Shown here: piece by piece, positions 1 to 8,140 of the stretch
Numbering within the stretch: the stretch's first letter is position 1
Layout of the letters: the number at the start of each line of letters is the position of its first letter
Source: Fuerstiella marisgermanici
GTDB lineage: Bacteria > Planctomycetota > Planctomycetia > Planctomycetales > Planctomycetaceae
Assembly: GCF_001983935.1 (NCBI RefSeq)
Contig: NZ_CP017641.1
Span: 3,100,001-3,164,000, forward strand
DNA: 64,000 nucleotides
Direction: 5' to 3'
Program-made: the position numbers and the translations under genes
The notes under the pieces: generated by a model
Told to the model about the DNA's origin: nothing
Seen by the model: the letters and a program-made list of their open reading frames with translations, nothing else
The model's database searches: none

Positions 1-171
1 CCGCACACCCGCCTGCTGCAACGCGGCCAGACGCACGGGGCCGAGTCCGTGGCAATGCTGAAGAGCTTCCGTGAGGGGCAGTGGAGACGTGGACTGCTGC
101 AGTGAAGGTTGTCCCAGGTTGGCTCGCCGCAGGTTGTTGAGATCACTCGAATTCACTGCGACTCCCTCCAT
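1..171 (-). CDS. N-terminal fragment of a protein with a helix-hairpin-helix-like motif (runs off the window)
   Basis: The minus-strand frame is open from an ATG at 171 to the window edge (57 codons) with no stop. Near its end the translation reads LTEALQHCHGLGPVRLAALQ, which has the L..(C/I).GIGP.R...L spacing of a helix-hairpin-helix DNA-binding motif as found in RecG-, UvrC- or nuclease-type proteins. The family cannot be fixed because most of the protein lies outside the window. A GTG at 156 is preceded by a good GGAGG Shine-Dalgarno and may be the true start rather than the ATG at 171, which has only a weak site. The 378-aa gene downstream (221-1357) is on the same strand. Confidence 0.5.
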   Translation of the reverse strand, partial: MEGVAVNSSDLNNLRRANLGQPSLQQSTSPLPLTEALQHCHGLGPVRLAALQQAGVR

Positions 172-220
172 CCTGCGACTTTCCCTGTGCGATATTCGAC
201 ATTCGTCCCGTACACCGCGT

Positions 221-1357
221 TTAGTTTTCGGTTCTTAGGCCGTCTCCCTGCAGGTCGCCAAGCGATTCTGAAATGGTGACGGCAGATACATCGTCGAATG
301 TAGCGTGAGCGGGCAGCTTCGTAATTTGGTGAGCTCGCGTTTGTGTGTGAGCCGCGTCGCTGGCCCAGAAGTTGACTATGATCAGAAAAATTCCCACACA
401 CACGGCGAAGGTTAGCCAGCCGAGGTATGGCGTCAACTGATCGGCTCGCGACGAAGTCACTTCAGGCACCGGTACGTCACGCAGCGTGCCTGCCAGAAAC
501 ATGGGAGCCAGAGACAGGCCCGCGTCGCTTTGGCTCGCATAGCCTTCTCGTTTAAAAAAGTAACCGGTAAACGTCACTTCGGGCGCGTCTTTGCCCATCA
601 GGTCCACGGACCGTTCGGTGTTGTCCAGTCTGATCAGTCGAGCGATTTCCGGACTCGCCTTCATCGCGACGACGTGGACCAACTGGTCGCCGGAATCCGG
701 CGTCGTAATCCATGCATCGTACAGCATGCCCACGCCGAACGCGTTTGTCTTACCCTTCACTTCCGACAGTCGTCTTAACTGTCCTGACACCTTCCACGCT
801 TTGCCGCGCGAACTGGCGGGGGAATCCATAAACAACGCGTACACGCCCCGCTGTGCGGACAGCGACGTCCGCTGCTCAATTTTCTGTGCAAGCTTCATCG
901 CCGCGAAATAGGCTTCGTTTTCTGCCGAATGCACGCCGATCACATCGTCCTTGACCGTCTTCAGCAGATCGTCAGGGATCCGAGGCAGATCAGGAGCCTG
1001 CGGGGCGCCGGTCGCTTCTGCCGTGTCGAAGGGAACTCGTTTCGCAACAACCGTCCCCGGTGCTTCGGCCGACAATTGCGGATCGCTTCCGGTCGTCAGG
1101 AATTCATCATGCAACAGACGCGACGGATTCTCGATTAAATCCCGGTCAAATGGCGCGATGGCGGCGATATCGTCCGCAACGACTGTGTCAGCGATCGCAG
1201 CGTCTTCGGACGGAAAGAGACGCCCCCAGAACTCCGGCCGCCGCACAACGGTGAAACACAGCAGAATCAGCCCGAAGCCAGCCACCATCAACGTCAGCCG
1301 GCGCTGATCCTGGCGGCGCAACACGCCGCGGGGCCGTTCTTTGGTTCGAAATCGCAT
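221..1357 (-). CDS. Hypothetical protein with N- and C-terminal membrane segments
   Basis: A 378-residue protein of no family I recognise. It has a basic N-terminus (MRFRTKERPRGVLRRQ), a hydrophobic segment at about residues 24-40, a large non-cytoplasmic-type middle region of about 270 residues, and a second hydrophobic segment (WLTFAVCVGIFLIIVNFW) at about 310-331, followed by a 47-residue polar tail. This predicts two membrane crossings with the middle domain outside. The ATG at 1357 is chosen because AGGTG lies 6 bases upstream; an in-frame GTG at 1366 is less likely. The strand matches the fragment that follows it. No catalytic motif is visible. Confidence 0.75.
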   Translation of the reverse strand: MRFRTKERPRGVLRRQDQRRLTLMVAGFGLILLCFTVVRRPEFWGRLFPSEDAAIADTVVADDIAAIAPFDRDLIENPSRLLHDEFLTTGSDPQLSAEAPGTVVAKRVPFDTAEATGAPQAPDLPRIPDDLLKTVKDDVIGVHSAENEAYFAAMKLAQKIEQRTSLSAQRGVYALFMDSPASSRGKAWKVSGQLRRLSEVKGKTNAFGVGMLYDAWITTPDSGDQLVHVVAMKASPEIARLIRLDNTERSVDLMGKDAPEVTFTGYFFKREGYASQSDAGLSLAPMFLAGTLRDVPVPEVTSSRADQLTPYLGWLTFAVCVGIFLIIVNFWASDAAHTQTRAHQITKLPAHATFDDVSAVTISESLGDLQGDGLRTEN

Positions 1358-1473
1358 GAGAATCACCTAACAACTGCTGACGCATTTTCTCCGATGGTAG
1401 TTTACGTCAAGCAAAGACAATAGGGCAAGACCTGAGAATGTGGAGCGAACCTGGCGGAAGGTGTCATCTGTCC

Positions 1474-1502
1474 TTGACGAACGGTGCCCATACGAAAACA
1501 AT
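1474..1502 (+). promoter_or_regulatory. Possible sigma70-type promoter for the Lys/Ala-tail protein
   Basis: TTGACG (1474-1479, five of six to the -35 consensus), a 17-base spacer, then AACAAT (1497-1502, four of six to the -10 consensus). The start codon lies about 50 bases downstream. This is by-eye consensus matching only. Confidence 0.35.
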
Positions 1503-1552
1503 CCCGCGCTTATCGTATTGTGAACTTAATCGTTGAAGAAAGCTGTGTTCAA

Positions 1553-1753
1553 ATGAGTGGTCCGATTGTTCGTACAGGAACAAATCCGAAGTTCTGGGAA
1601 AACTGGGACCGTGCTTTCGGAAAGCCTGCGTCCGGCAAGAAAGCTGGCGCAAAGAAGAAGACGGCTGGCAAAAAGAAGCCTGCCGGTGCAACCGCCACCA
1701 AAGCTGGTGCAAAAAAGTCGGCCAAAAAGAAAGCCAGCAAGAAGCAGAAGTAG
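1553..1753 (+). CDS. Small protein with conserved N-terminal segment and Lys/Ala-rich (histone H1-like) tail
   Basis: A 66-residue protein beginning MSGPIVRTGTNPKFWENWDR. The aromatic N-terminal segment of about 28 residues is followed by a very basic tail of KK/AKK repeats (about residues 30-66), like bacterial histone H1-type or nucleic-acid-binding tails. I chose the ATG at 1553 because the upstream in-frame ATG at 1484 adds residues of non-coding appearance and overlaps the predicted promoter. The tail predicts nucleic-acid or ribosome association (inference); the N-terminal segment is not a family I can name. It is transcribed divergently from the gene ending at 221. Confidence 0.65.
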   Translation: MSGPIVRTGTNPKFWENWDRAFGKPASGKKAGAKKKTAGKKKPAGATATKAGAKKSAKKKASKKQK

Positions 1754-1777
1754 TACGCTCACCTTCCCTGGCACATC

Positions 1778-3523
1778 GTGACGGGGAACGTTGGACCAGC
1801 GAAGCGATGTTCGGGAAGGGGCCCGGTGCAACCACGTGATGAACCCGCGGCGCAGATCCTCGCCTCACCAGGTCGCCTCGGCGACTCACGGTGGAACGCT
1901 GTGGCGGCGTGGGCTGTTGTAAGCGGCATCTTTGTGGCCGTTTCACTTTGGCAAACGCCGCTGCCAGGCATTAACGAACCGCACTACCTCACGAAGGCCC
2001 GCGCGTTCGCGGATCCAGGTTGGTGCGAACGTGACTTCTTTCTGCAATCCGCGAACGCTCACTATGTGTTCTTCGCAGTTGTCGGGCCTGTCACAACGTG
2101 GTTTTGTTTCGGCACCGTGGCGGTCATTGGCCGCATCCTCAGCCTGTCGCTGCTGGCCTGCGGCTGGAACATGATCGGCCGACGCCTCGGCTTAAACGCG
2201 TTGGGCAGTGCTGTGGCGGCGAGCGTCTTCTGCGGCATCGGCGCGACGGGGAACTTTTCCGGCGAATGGATCATTGGCGGCTTCGAAGGGAAGGTACCGT
2301 CATACGGGTTCGCTCTTGTCGGCGTCGCATGGTGGCTGGACGCATGGACAACCAGCCTGCGGCGCAAGTACGCGCTGGCAGGCGTGTTCATGGGAGCCGC
2401 CGTTGCCTGGCACCCGGTGGTAGGAATGTGGATCTGCATCGGAATCGCGATTAGCGAGTTTGCGCGCCTTGTAAGCCGCGTTGTTCTGCGTTCGAAGCTT
2501 TCTGATGAGCACGTCGCGGATACCAGCGATGCACAGCCAGACATCGGACGAACGGCAACAACCAGCCACTTGCTTGTTAACTCGATTGTCTTTGTATTAA
2601 GTGCTTTCGTAGTGGCATTGCCGGGGCTGATTCCGGCGGCTGAGCTTGTGTTGTCGTCAACTCTTGAGGCAGACCCCGTTGACCAAGCCAACTATATCCA
2701 GGTCTTCTGGAGACTGGCTCACCATTTAGATCCGTCCACATTTCCACCGTCGGCCTGGCTTCACACGGCCGTGCTGTTGACCGTATGCCTCGCAGCGATC
2801 GTGTTCGTGCGAACAAAGTCGATAGCAGACCGATGGTACCCGTTGCTATGGCTACTCGCTGCATCCTCCGTTGTGTGTGCGGCAGGCATCGGCATTGGCT
2901 GGCATTCGAAACCGATGCTGCAATTGCCGGACTGGCAGTGGCGAGCTGCTTTGCTGAAGTTCTATCCGTTTCGATTTTTTGACGCGTTGCTTCCGATCAC
3001 GGCATCATTTGCCGTCGCGGCCGCATGGGACAAACTGCGGTTAATGAAGCTCAAACAAGTGACAGCGCGTTCCGTATTGGCCGCCGCGCTAATGGCTTTG
3101 TCGGCAGCCGTGATCATCGTGCCGGGGCGGCAGCATCACGCTTCTTACACTCCGGCAGCTTTTGCCGAATGGCAGCGCGCGTGCGAATGGCTGCGCCAGA
3201 ACACGTCGGCTGACGCGCTGGTGCTCGGACCTCGCGAATCTTTCGGGCTGAAATGGTTCGCTCACCGAGCCGAATACGTCTGCTTCAAAGACTGCCCTCA
3301 GGACGCCGCCGGCATTCTGGAATGGAACCGCCGCCTGTGGGCGATTCACGGATGGTCCGAATCGTCTTACCAGGATGAATCATTCGACGTCGAAGACACG
3401 CAACGCCTGCACGCCGACACCGGCATCACTCACATCATCACACGGCGACTCGGCCCGTTCACTCAACCGCCCGTCTCCACCTTTGGCATGTGGCGGGTGT
3501 ACGCGATCGCTGGTGGGGAGTGA
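1778..3523 (+). CDS. Polytopic membrane protein, possibly DUF6798-like
   Basis: About 581 residues with roughly ten hydrophobic segments. Early on it carries PLPGINEPHYLTKARAFADP followed by a W-C-E-R-D-F-F pattern, which I associate loosely with planctomycete DUF6798 membrane proteins that resemble GT-C-type glycosyltransferases (an acidic first loop between TM1 and TM2). A soluble C-terminal part of about 150 residues follows the last membrane segment. No activity can be assigned. The start is uncertain: GTG at 1778 gives the longest form, while GTG at 1826 has an AAGGGG Shine-Dalgarno close upstream and still leaves the first membrane segment intact. Confidence 0.7.
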   Translation: MTGNVGPAKRCSGRGPVQPRDEPAAQILASPGRLGDSRWNAVAAWAVVSGIFVAVSLWQTPLPGINEPHYLTKARAFADPGWCERDFFLQSANAHYVFFAVVGPVTTWFCFGTVAVIGRILSLSLLACGWNMIGRRLGLNALGSAVAASVFCGIGATGNFSGEWIIGGFEGKVPSYGFALVGVAWWLDAWTTSLRRKYALAGVFMGAAVAWHPVVGMWICIGIAISEFARLVSRVVLRSKLSDEHVADTSDAQPDIGRTATTSHLLVNSIVFVLSAFVVALPGLIPAAELVLSSTLEADPVDQANYIQVFWRLAHHLDPSTFPPSAWLHTAVLLTVCLAAIVFVRTKSIADRWYPLLWLLAASSVVCAAGIGIGWHSKPMLQLPDWQWRAALLKFYPFRFFDALLPITASFAVAAAWDKLRLMKLKQVTARSVLAAALMALSAAVIIVPGRQHHASYTPAAFAEWQRACEWLRQNTSADALVLGPRESFGLKWFAHRAEYVCFKDCPQDAAGILEWNRRLWAIHGWSESSYQDESFDVEDTQRLHADTGITHIITRRLGPFTQPPVSTFGMWRVYAIAGGE

Positions 3524-3686
3524 ACGCTTCTGGCGGCCAACGCGAACAACGCAGGCGTCCCAATCTGCCCACGACCGACACGTTGCCTCACAGATCTCGG
3601 ATCAATGAGTTCTCTCCAGCCCCAAACACCTGTAGGTGCGTACCGAAGGCATGGGGGTTTCTACCACTTCAGGATAGAATTCTCAA

Positions 3687-3931
3687 AAAAGGACTGCGGG
3701 TTTTGTCCTATGTCGTCGATTGCTCTAGTACGGGGAAAAGTACTACCAGTAAAAACCCACTGGTGGTAACCACCCGCAAGTGAACCAAAAGGCTGGAGGC
3801 CCGACTCGCGACGTCTGAGTGGAAATGCCCGAGATCGCTTTGATCCCAGGGGAAACGTCCGGGCGTCCGCGTTTGAAGCCAACAGCCTGAAACAGCCTTC
3901 TTTCGGCACCTGTCGGAAGAAGGCTATTTTT
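3687..3931 (+). ncRNA. Candidate structured non-coding RNA ending in an intrinsic terminator
   Basis: The 3524-4097 gap has no convincing protein frame but holds a dense run of helices. (i) AGGAC/GTCCT around 3690-3709. (ii) TAGTAC/GTACTA at about 3725-3744 with loop GGGGAAAA. (iii) CCAGT/ACTGG at about 3746-3763 with loop AAAAACCC. (iv) GGTGG/CCACC at about 3762-3775. (v) A long branched domain closed by AGGCTG (3790-3795) with CAGCCT (3883-3888), containing CGCGAC (3807-3812) with GTCCGCG (3865-3871) and GCCCG (3827-3831) with CGGGC (3860-3864). (vi) The terminator hairpin at 3894. The GGG and CCC loop bases of (ii) and (iii) could kiss. TAGAAT at 3675-3680 is a possible -10. I recognise no 6S, tmRNA, RNase P, SRP or riboswitch signature. 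The 5' end is approximate. Confidence 0.55.
3894..3931 (+). terminator. Rho-independent terminator of the candidate ncRNA
   Basis: AGCCTTCTTTCGGCA pairs over 15 positions (two G-U pairs) with TGTCGGAAGAAGGCT across a short loop, followed by ATTTTT. It is plus-strand oriented and has no protein gene immediately upstream. Confidence 0.85.
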
Positions 3932-4097
3932 ATGCGCTGCTTGCGCACTGCGTCAGTTCACTGGCAACTCCGCCGATCTCCACCTGTCCTCGCGAGCAGC
4001 GGACACATCAAACGCGCCGCGGGATGAAGGAAACGACCAGCGCGGCGATTGGCATCTGCATTGCGTAATCGTGCAGCCCACAGCGGGCGTACGCAAA

Positions 4098-4610
4098 CTA
4101 CGTGTACCACCAGCCAAAGGCAGATTGGGCAATAATCCACACCACTGTCCACAGTGGCACCGCCACAAACATTTCTACGCCACTTCGGAGCACATACGTC
4201 TTGAGTGACGCGGGCTGCTCACGCAAATCGAAGAATGCGAACGAAGCAACTGGCACCGCATAAACCCAGACAAAGTCGCCAACCCATTTAGAAATCGGCA
4301 GCCGAGCCCAGTCTGCAATCAGCCCGGCAAACCCATAAATGTAGGGCGTGAGCGCTAACAGCAGTGCCACAAAAAGAACGCTCTTCCCGCGGCGCGACGC
4401 ACCTGATTTACCAATTGCGAAACGCCACAGATACACCGCAACAATCACAGCCGCTGCTGCAATCCACGTTCCGCCCGACGGTCGTCCCGCATCGACACGC
4501 CTGGCAATATTCGCCGCAGCGTACAGCCACGCAATCGTTACTGCGGTCAGAAATAACGTCATCGGCACCCAGTGAAATCCAAGGCGACGGTCTTCTCGTG
4601 CCGGTTGCAC
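4098..4610 (-). CDS. Small polytopic membrane protein, unknown function
   Basis: A 170-residue protein with about five hydrophobic segments: MTLFLTAVTIAWLYAAANIA, a second around GTWIAAAAVIVAVYLWRF, a third around SVLFVALLLALTPYIYGF, a fourth around FVWVYAVPVASFAFF and a C-terminal one ending FGWWYT. Charged loops are short, and no transporter or enzyme motif is visible. The frame begins at a GTG at 4610; the ATG at residue 17 (about 4562) just before the first membrane segment is a plausible alternative start. It sits at the downstream end of a series of unrelated minus-strand genes (DUF1080, VOC, DUF1579). Confidence 0.6.
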   Translation of the reverse strand: MQPAREDRRLGFHWVPMTLFLTAVTIAWLYAAANIARRVDAGRPSGGTWIAAAAVIVAVYLWRFAIGKSGASRRGKSVLFVALLLALTPYIYGFAGLIADWARLPISKWVGDFVWVYAVPVASFAFFDLREQPASLKTYVLRSGVEMFVAVPLWTVVWIIAQSAFGWWYT

Positions 4611-4759
4611 GATCAGTGGTTCGTCAATCCAGATACATCAGTGGTCACAAGTCAGCGATCGAAGACCAGCCCTTCCTAAACGCGACGATGGGGATTCAGT
4701 CGCAACTTCAGTTGTTCGATGATTTCAGGCGATAGGCGGCGGCAGACGCGACACGCCGG

Positions 4760-5455
4760 TCACCGCTGCTTGAGATAGATATCCTTAAACTGCACCGTCA
4801 TGGGCTTACCTGATCGCAGCTGTAATCCGAGGATACCCTTCAGGTCGTAGTGACCTTTCTCTTTATCAATCAGTTCAGAACACACCTCGCCGTTGATTCG
4901 AAGAATAATGTGCTGGCCTTTCGCGGTAATGTGGTAGTCGTTCCATTCGCCCTGCGGTTTCATGGTCGCTTTTCCGTCAAGCGGGGTCGCCGAACGTTTA
5001 CCGGACTCATCAATCACAGTTCGGCTTCCGTTGGCGGTGAGCAATTCAGGGCCGTTTCGCGAATGCAATTCATCGCAGACGCCGCCCAGATAGGGCCCGC
5101 TCTGATAAATGTCCGCTTGATAACCGACCGCCAATCCGTTTGGCTTCATCTGACTGCGGAACTGGACGCCCGAGTTGCAGCCATTTCCTGTGACGCGAAA
5201 TTTGAGCTTCAGCTCAAAATCGCTGACATCACCGCCCTGCCACACCAGGTACTGATTTGAGGTGCAGGGATTGTCTGGCGTCGACTCTCCTGTGATAGCA
5301 CTGTCACGTACTGACCAGTAGCTCATATCCAGAGCCTTCCAACCAGTCAACGATTTGCCATCGAACAATTGTTGAAATTCGTCTGCCAACAATGCCCCAG
5401 CGGGGACGCCAAATGACAGCAGTGCAGCGAGCGAAAGGTGGAGGTGTGTGTTCAT
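4760..5455 (-). CDS. DUF1080 (3-keto-disaccharide hydrolase-like) exported protein
   Basis: A 231-residue protein with a clear signal peptide (about residues 1-24, ending GALLADEF) and one DUF1080 beta-sandwich domain over almost all the rest. It opens with the family hallmark QLFDGKSLTGWK and contains the Y-L-V-W, F-E-L-K-L-K-F-R and N-S-G-V-Q-F-R-S segments, with the usual GEWNDYHITAKGQHIILRIN core. The fold resembles concanavalin-type sugar-binding proteins; planctomycetes encode many copies, and some members hydrolyse 3-keto-glycosides. No dehydrogenase partner lies next to it, so its substrate is open. It is predicted periplasmic. It is read in the same direction as its neighbours but with gaps over 100 bases, so it is probably transcribed alone. 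Confidence 0.9.
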   Translation of the reverse strand: MNTHLHLSLAALLSFGVPAGALLADEFQQLFDGKSLTGWKALDMSYWSVRDSAITGESTPDNPCTSNQYLVWQGGDVSDFELKLKFRVTGNGCNSGVQFRSQMKPNGLAVGYQADIYQSGPYLGGVCDELHSRNGPELLTANGSRTVIDESGKRSATPLDGKATMKPQGEWNDYHITAKGQHIILRINGEVCSELIDKEKGHYDLKGILGLQLRSGKPMTVQFKDIYLKQR

Positions 5456-5579
5456 AACAACATTCTACTCATACGGGTTGAACTTCCGGAAATGAATGTG
5501 CCAAACGTCTGACGTATCGTCCCATCAAATAATAGATAAAACACCAGATTACCGCCGCACCGACGAACGAAAGGCGCGG

Positions 5580-6041
5580 CTACTCCGCCATTTCGGCAAA
5601 CATCGCTGCCGCTGCAGTCTGAATTTCGTCCGGAGACATTTCGCGAAGTTGCGTTGAGATTCCCCACTCATGCCCGAACGGGTCACGAACCCGCGCAAAC
5701 CTCTCGCCCCAAAACATGTCGACAGGGGCCATTAAAACGGTGGCGTCATTGTCTGTCATGGTTTTGACTATCGCGTCGCAGTCATCGACGTACAGATGGA
5801 TCGCGACCGTTGTGCCGCCAAGTCGATTCGGGCTGGGAGTGCCGCCGTGTTCCGGAAGTTCCTCGCTAACAAAGAACCGTGCATTGCCGATGCGAAATTC
5901 ACAGTGCATCACGCGGCCGTCCGGCATGTTGAGAAGTAAGTGCGGATCAATTTGAAACACGCGAGAGTAAAATGCAACCGCCTTCGTGGCGTCGTTGATG
6001 CTTAGATACGGGACGAATTCGCACGTCGGTGGTGAAGCCAT
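5580..6041 (-). CDS. VOC-superfamily (glyoxalase/PhnB-like) protein
   Basis: A 153-residue protein with the paired beta-alpha-beta-beta-beta VOC layout: FVPYLSINDATKAVAFYSRVF at the start, then CEFRIGNARFFVSEE, VAIHLYVDDCDAIV and VRDPFGHEWGI near the end. The last element is typical of the PhnB-like branch of glyoxalase/bleomycin-resistance/dioxygenase proteins. Candidate metal or ligand residues are H-C-E in the first module and H-E-W in the second. Most PhnB-like proteins have no known substrate, so none is proposed here. The start ATG at 6041 agrees with family length. Confidence 0.88.
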   Translation of the reverse strand: MASPPTCEFVPYLSINDATKAVAFYSRVFQIDPHLLLNMPDGRVMHCEFRIGNARFFVSEELPEHGGTPSPNRLGGTTVAIHLYVDDCDAIVKTMTDNDATVLMAPVDMFWGERFARVRDPFGHEWGISTQLREMSPDEIQTAAAAMFAEMAE

Positions 6042-6177
6042 ATTGTAAGAAACAATCTTTGTAATGAGGTAACGTCGATAAAGCAGCCTTCAATGGGCCA
6101 CAGCTACGCATTCGATGTCAGGAACCGCTCAACCTTTGACTCCGCGGTCAAAGTTTTCGCGTGGAATACGGGCCTAT

Positions 6178-6648
6178 CTACTCCTGAGGCACGCGAACAT
6201 AAACGGTTTCAACCGCCTTCGCTTCAATCCCTTCGGGGCTTACGTTGTAGGCAGTGATCGTCAAGTGATTGCCGTCGATCAACTGGTAGACAGTTCTCCA
6301 ACCCCATGGTGGCTGGTTCTCCCCGACGTCATATTCGCCGCGAATATCAAAGCCGCGTTCCGACGCATCCCCCTGCGAGAACATGATCGCGCAGTTCATA
6401 TGAAAGTCGTCGCCCCACGAGGACTGGTAGGATTTCGTGACCGCGTTGAAGCCGAGTAACTCTTCACCACTGCGGGCCTTGCCCTGGATCGTTCCCTCGT
6501 AAGCATGGCGGTGAAATCGTCCGCCGAGAACAGGCAGAATCGTGCCTGACACGGAGGACTCGTCCGCCAATTTATCCGGTTCAAACCACGTGCGGCACGT
6601 GCCCGCCCAATGCCCGGACAGTTTTTCGAACAATGTTTTCTGATTCAT
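6178..6648 (-). CDS. DUF1579 family protein
   Basis: A 156-residue soluble protein with the DUF1579 pattern: an N-terminal FEKLSGHWAGTCRTWFEP, then ILPVLGGRFHRHAYEGTIQG, GFNAVTKSYQSSWGDDFH and a C-terminal strand-rich part ending MYNVSP-type and VETVYVR. These proteins form lipocalin-like barrels and are common in Bacteroidetes and Planctomycetes; their ligand is unknown. The ATG at 6648 fits the usual family start. There is no signal peptide. It is separated from the VOC gene downstream by 136 bases. Confidence 0.85.
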   Translation of the reverse strand: MNQKTLFEKLSGHWAGTCRTWFEPDKLADESSVSGTILPVLGGRFHRHAYEGTIQGKARSGEELLGFNAVTKSYQSSWGDDFHMNCAIMFSQGDASERGFDIRGEYDVGENQPPWGWRTVYQLIDGNHLTITAYNVSPEGIEAKAVETVYVRVPQE

Positions 6649-7040
6649 GCGGACAACCTTCGAGTCACGCGAAGTTTCGCCTTTGACATTTTCTCACAGC
6701 GTAGCGGTTCAATGTGTGAACGCCAAATCGAACGGCATGAGCATAGCCCGTTGATGAAGCGCAAACTATTCATGGTGGCGACTGCCGAAGAGTAATGAGC
6801 CACGTTGGGTCACGTCGTCGACAAACAGCTTCTCATCTACTTCTGGTGATTAACCTTGTTATTTCGCACCGCAACGCACTCGAACGGCCGTGTAATCTCT
6901 GGTGAAGGGAGCACTTTGGAGGGCTTGAGATTAGCTGCGATGACGTTCACCAATTCCGCAATGGGTATGAGTGAACTGCCATTCACGTTTGAAAACGTAG
7001 CAACAACTCGCAGTAAAATCGGCTGTGGAACTTATTGTCA
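6649..7040. other. Intergenic stretch, no feature seen
   Basis: About 390 bases between the DUF1579 gene and the biotinyl-like fusion gene. Short open frames occur on both strands but lack family motifs and good ribosome-binding sites. I see no repeat, terminator or tRNA. It probably contains the DUF1579 promoter. Confidence 0.5.
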
Positions 7041-7538
7041 TCAGCTGCCGAAGCCGGTGTCATGGGGGTTTTGCGGGCGGATAATTTTAACAAGAAGGTC
7101 ACCTGCTGATACCGAAGCCCCGTTTTCCACAAATATGTCCGACACGACGCCATTGTGGCCGGCCGCAACGTGATGGAAAACCTTCTGTGCCTCGATGATC
7201 CCAACAACCGTGTCGCGACTACAGAACATGCCCGGTCGCACGTACGGTGGTGAATCCGGTTCACGCGATGAATAGAAGATACCATCCAACGGAACTTTTG
7301 TGATCATCGGCAGTACAGTATTGAGCCACTCGAAATCCTGTGGACGACGCTTGCGGAAGTCGGCCAACTCACCTGCTGCATTCGCCAACCGGATTTCTGC
7401 GTCGTAGACATCGAGTTCCGCAGCGAGATGGTTGCCCCGATCATCTTTGCGTGCGGTTAACCATGCCGCGTATTCGCGCAGCAGAACAATGTCGTCACCA
7501 CATTCCCGTAACCGGTCTAAGAAGGACTGTTCATCCAT
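7041..7538 (-). CDS. TIGR02996-like N-terminus fused to a biotinyl/lipoyl-like domain
   Basis: A 165-residue protein of two parts. Residues 1-60 (FLDRLRECGDDIVLLREYAA, then WLTARKDDRGNHLAAELDVY) resemble the roughly 42-residue TIGR02996 domain of planctomycetes and related bacteria, consensus F...I...P.D...RLVYADWLEERGD..G. Residues 95-160 form a biotinyl/lipoyl attachment-like fold: VRPGMFCSRDTVVGIIEAQKVFHHVAAGHNG and then DIFVENGASVSAGDLLVKI. The lysine in E-A-Q-K-V sits where biotin is attached in E-A-M-K-M of BCCP, but the first methionine is glutamine. Whether it is biotinylated is unknown. No carboxylase subunit lies nearby. Confidence 0.7.
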   Translation of the reverse strand: MDEQSFLDRLRECGDDIVLLREYAAWLTARKDDRGNHLAAELDVYDAEIRLANAAGELADFRKRRPQDFEWLNTVLPMITKVPLDGIFYSSREPDSPPYVRPGMFCSRDTVVGIIEAQKVFHHVAAGHNGVVSDIFVENGASVSAGDLLVKIIRPQNPHDTGFGS

Positions 7539-7655
7539 GTCTTGAATTCTCGCGATTGCAGCGACCGGCCCCCGTCTCTGAGGAGCAACTGGAAAGCTCG
7601 ATAGTCGTCCCTACGTACGCCGCCGCTCCGATTTACGCAAGTGTTCGAAGCCGAT

Positions 7656-8140
7656 TCAGGCTTCGGGAATGATAAAACTCATGTGCATTTCACAGTGGCG
7701 AAAATGAAACGCATCCCAGTCTTCGCAGGTGCACGCTCCGAACACAGGATGTCGGGCACGCTGAGTGGTTGATCGCACGCGTTCGGTGGCGTTGTGTAGC
7801 AGCAAGAGACCGGCTTGCGGAGTAGTCTCGTCGGGAATCAGAACTGCAGCCTTTCTGGTCAAGCGAAATCCCGGCGACAACGTTTTGGTTGTCATTCGCT
7901 TTTTCATCACCATCCGGAGTAGCCATTGAATCGGTGCAGGTGGCGACGCGGGCGCACCGTCAAGCATCACGTCAGTTGCCAGTGCGAGGTGTTTGTAGAT
8001 TTGACCGACCGACCAATTCCCCAACGTTCGCGCGCGCGTCGCGGCAAGCCTTTCTGCGTCAGAAAGAATGTCGTCGAACGATTCGTAGCGGACGGTCCGG
8101 CGGCCGACAACTTTTCGAGTGTCAATGGTGATGGAGGCAT
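7656..8140 (-). CDS. DUF1569 (DinB-like) protein gene whose start codon appears lost by a 1-base frameshift
   Basis: The downstream part (from about 8024) reads TLGNWSVGQIYKHLA and ends SFIIPEA, a DUF1569 protein of the DinB/YfiT-like four-helix type. The homologous N-terminus continues in frame upstream (SITIDTRKVVGRRTVRYESF, then DDILSDAERLAATRA), yet the frame reaches a stop without meeting ATG or GTG; only a TTG at 8024 or a rare ATT remain. An ATG at 8140 (GGGAATGCC) lies exactly one base out of frame, so re-inserting one base after it would restore a normal 39-residue N-terminus. This points to a recent deletion, a sequencing error or a non-standard start. Confidence 0.6.

Noticed and set aside
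3687-3931. Assignment of the structured RNA to 6S, RNase P, tmRNA, SRP or a cobalamin riboswitch
   Set aside because: GGGGAAACGTCCGGGC briefly recalls an RNase P element, but the ACAGAA core, P4 partner and length are missing; 6S-like end pairing, a tmRNA TpsiC-like loop, the SRP tetraloop motif and the B12 box are all absent.
3661-3948. 95-codon open frame on the minus strand across the candidate ncRNA
   Set aside because: No family motif, no ribosome-binding site, and it runs through the plus-strand terminator stem; the helices explain the sequence better.
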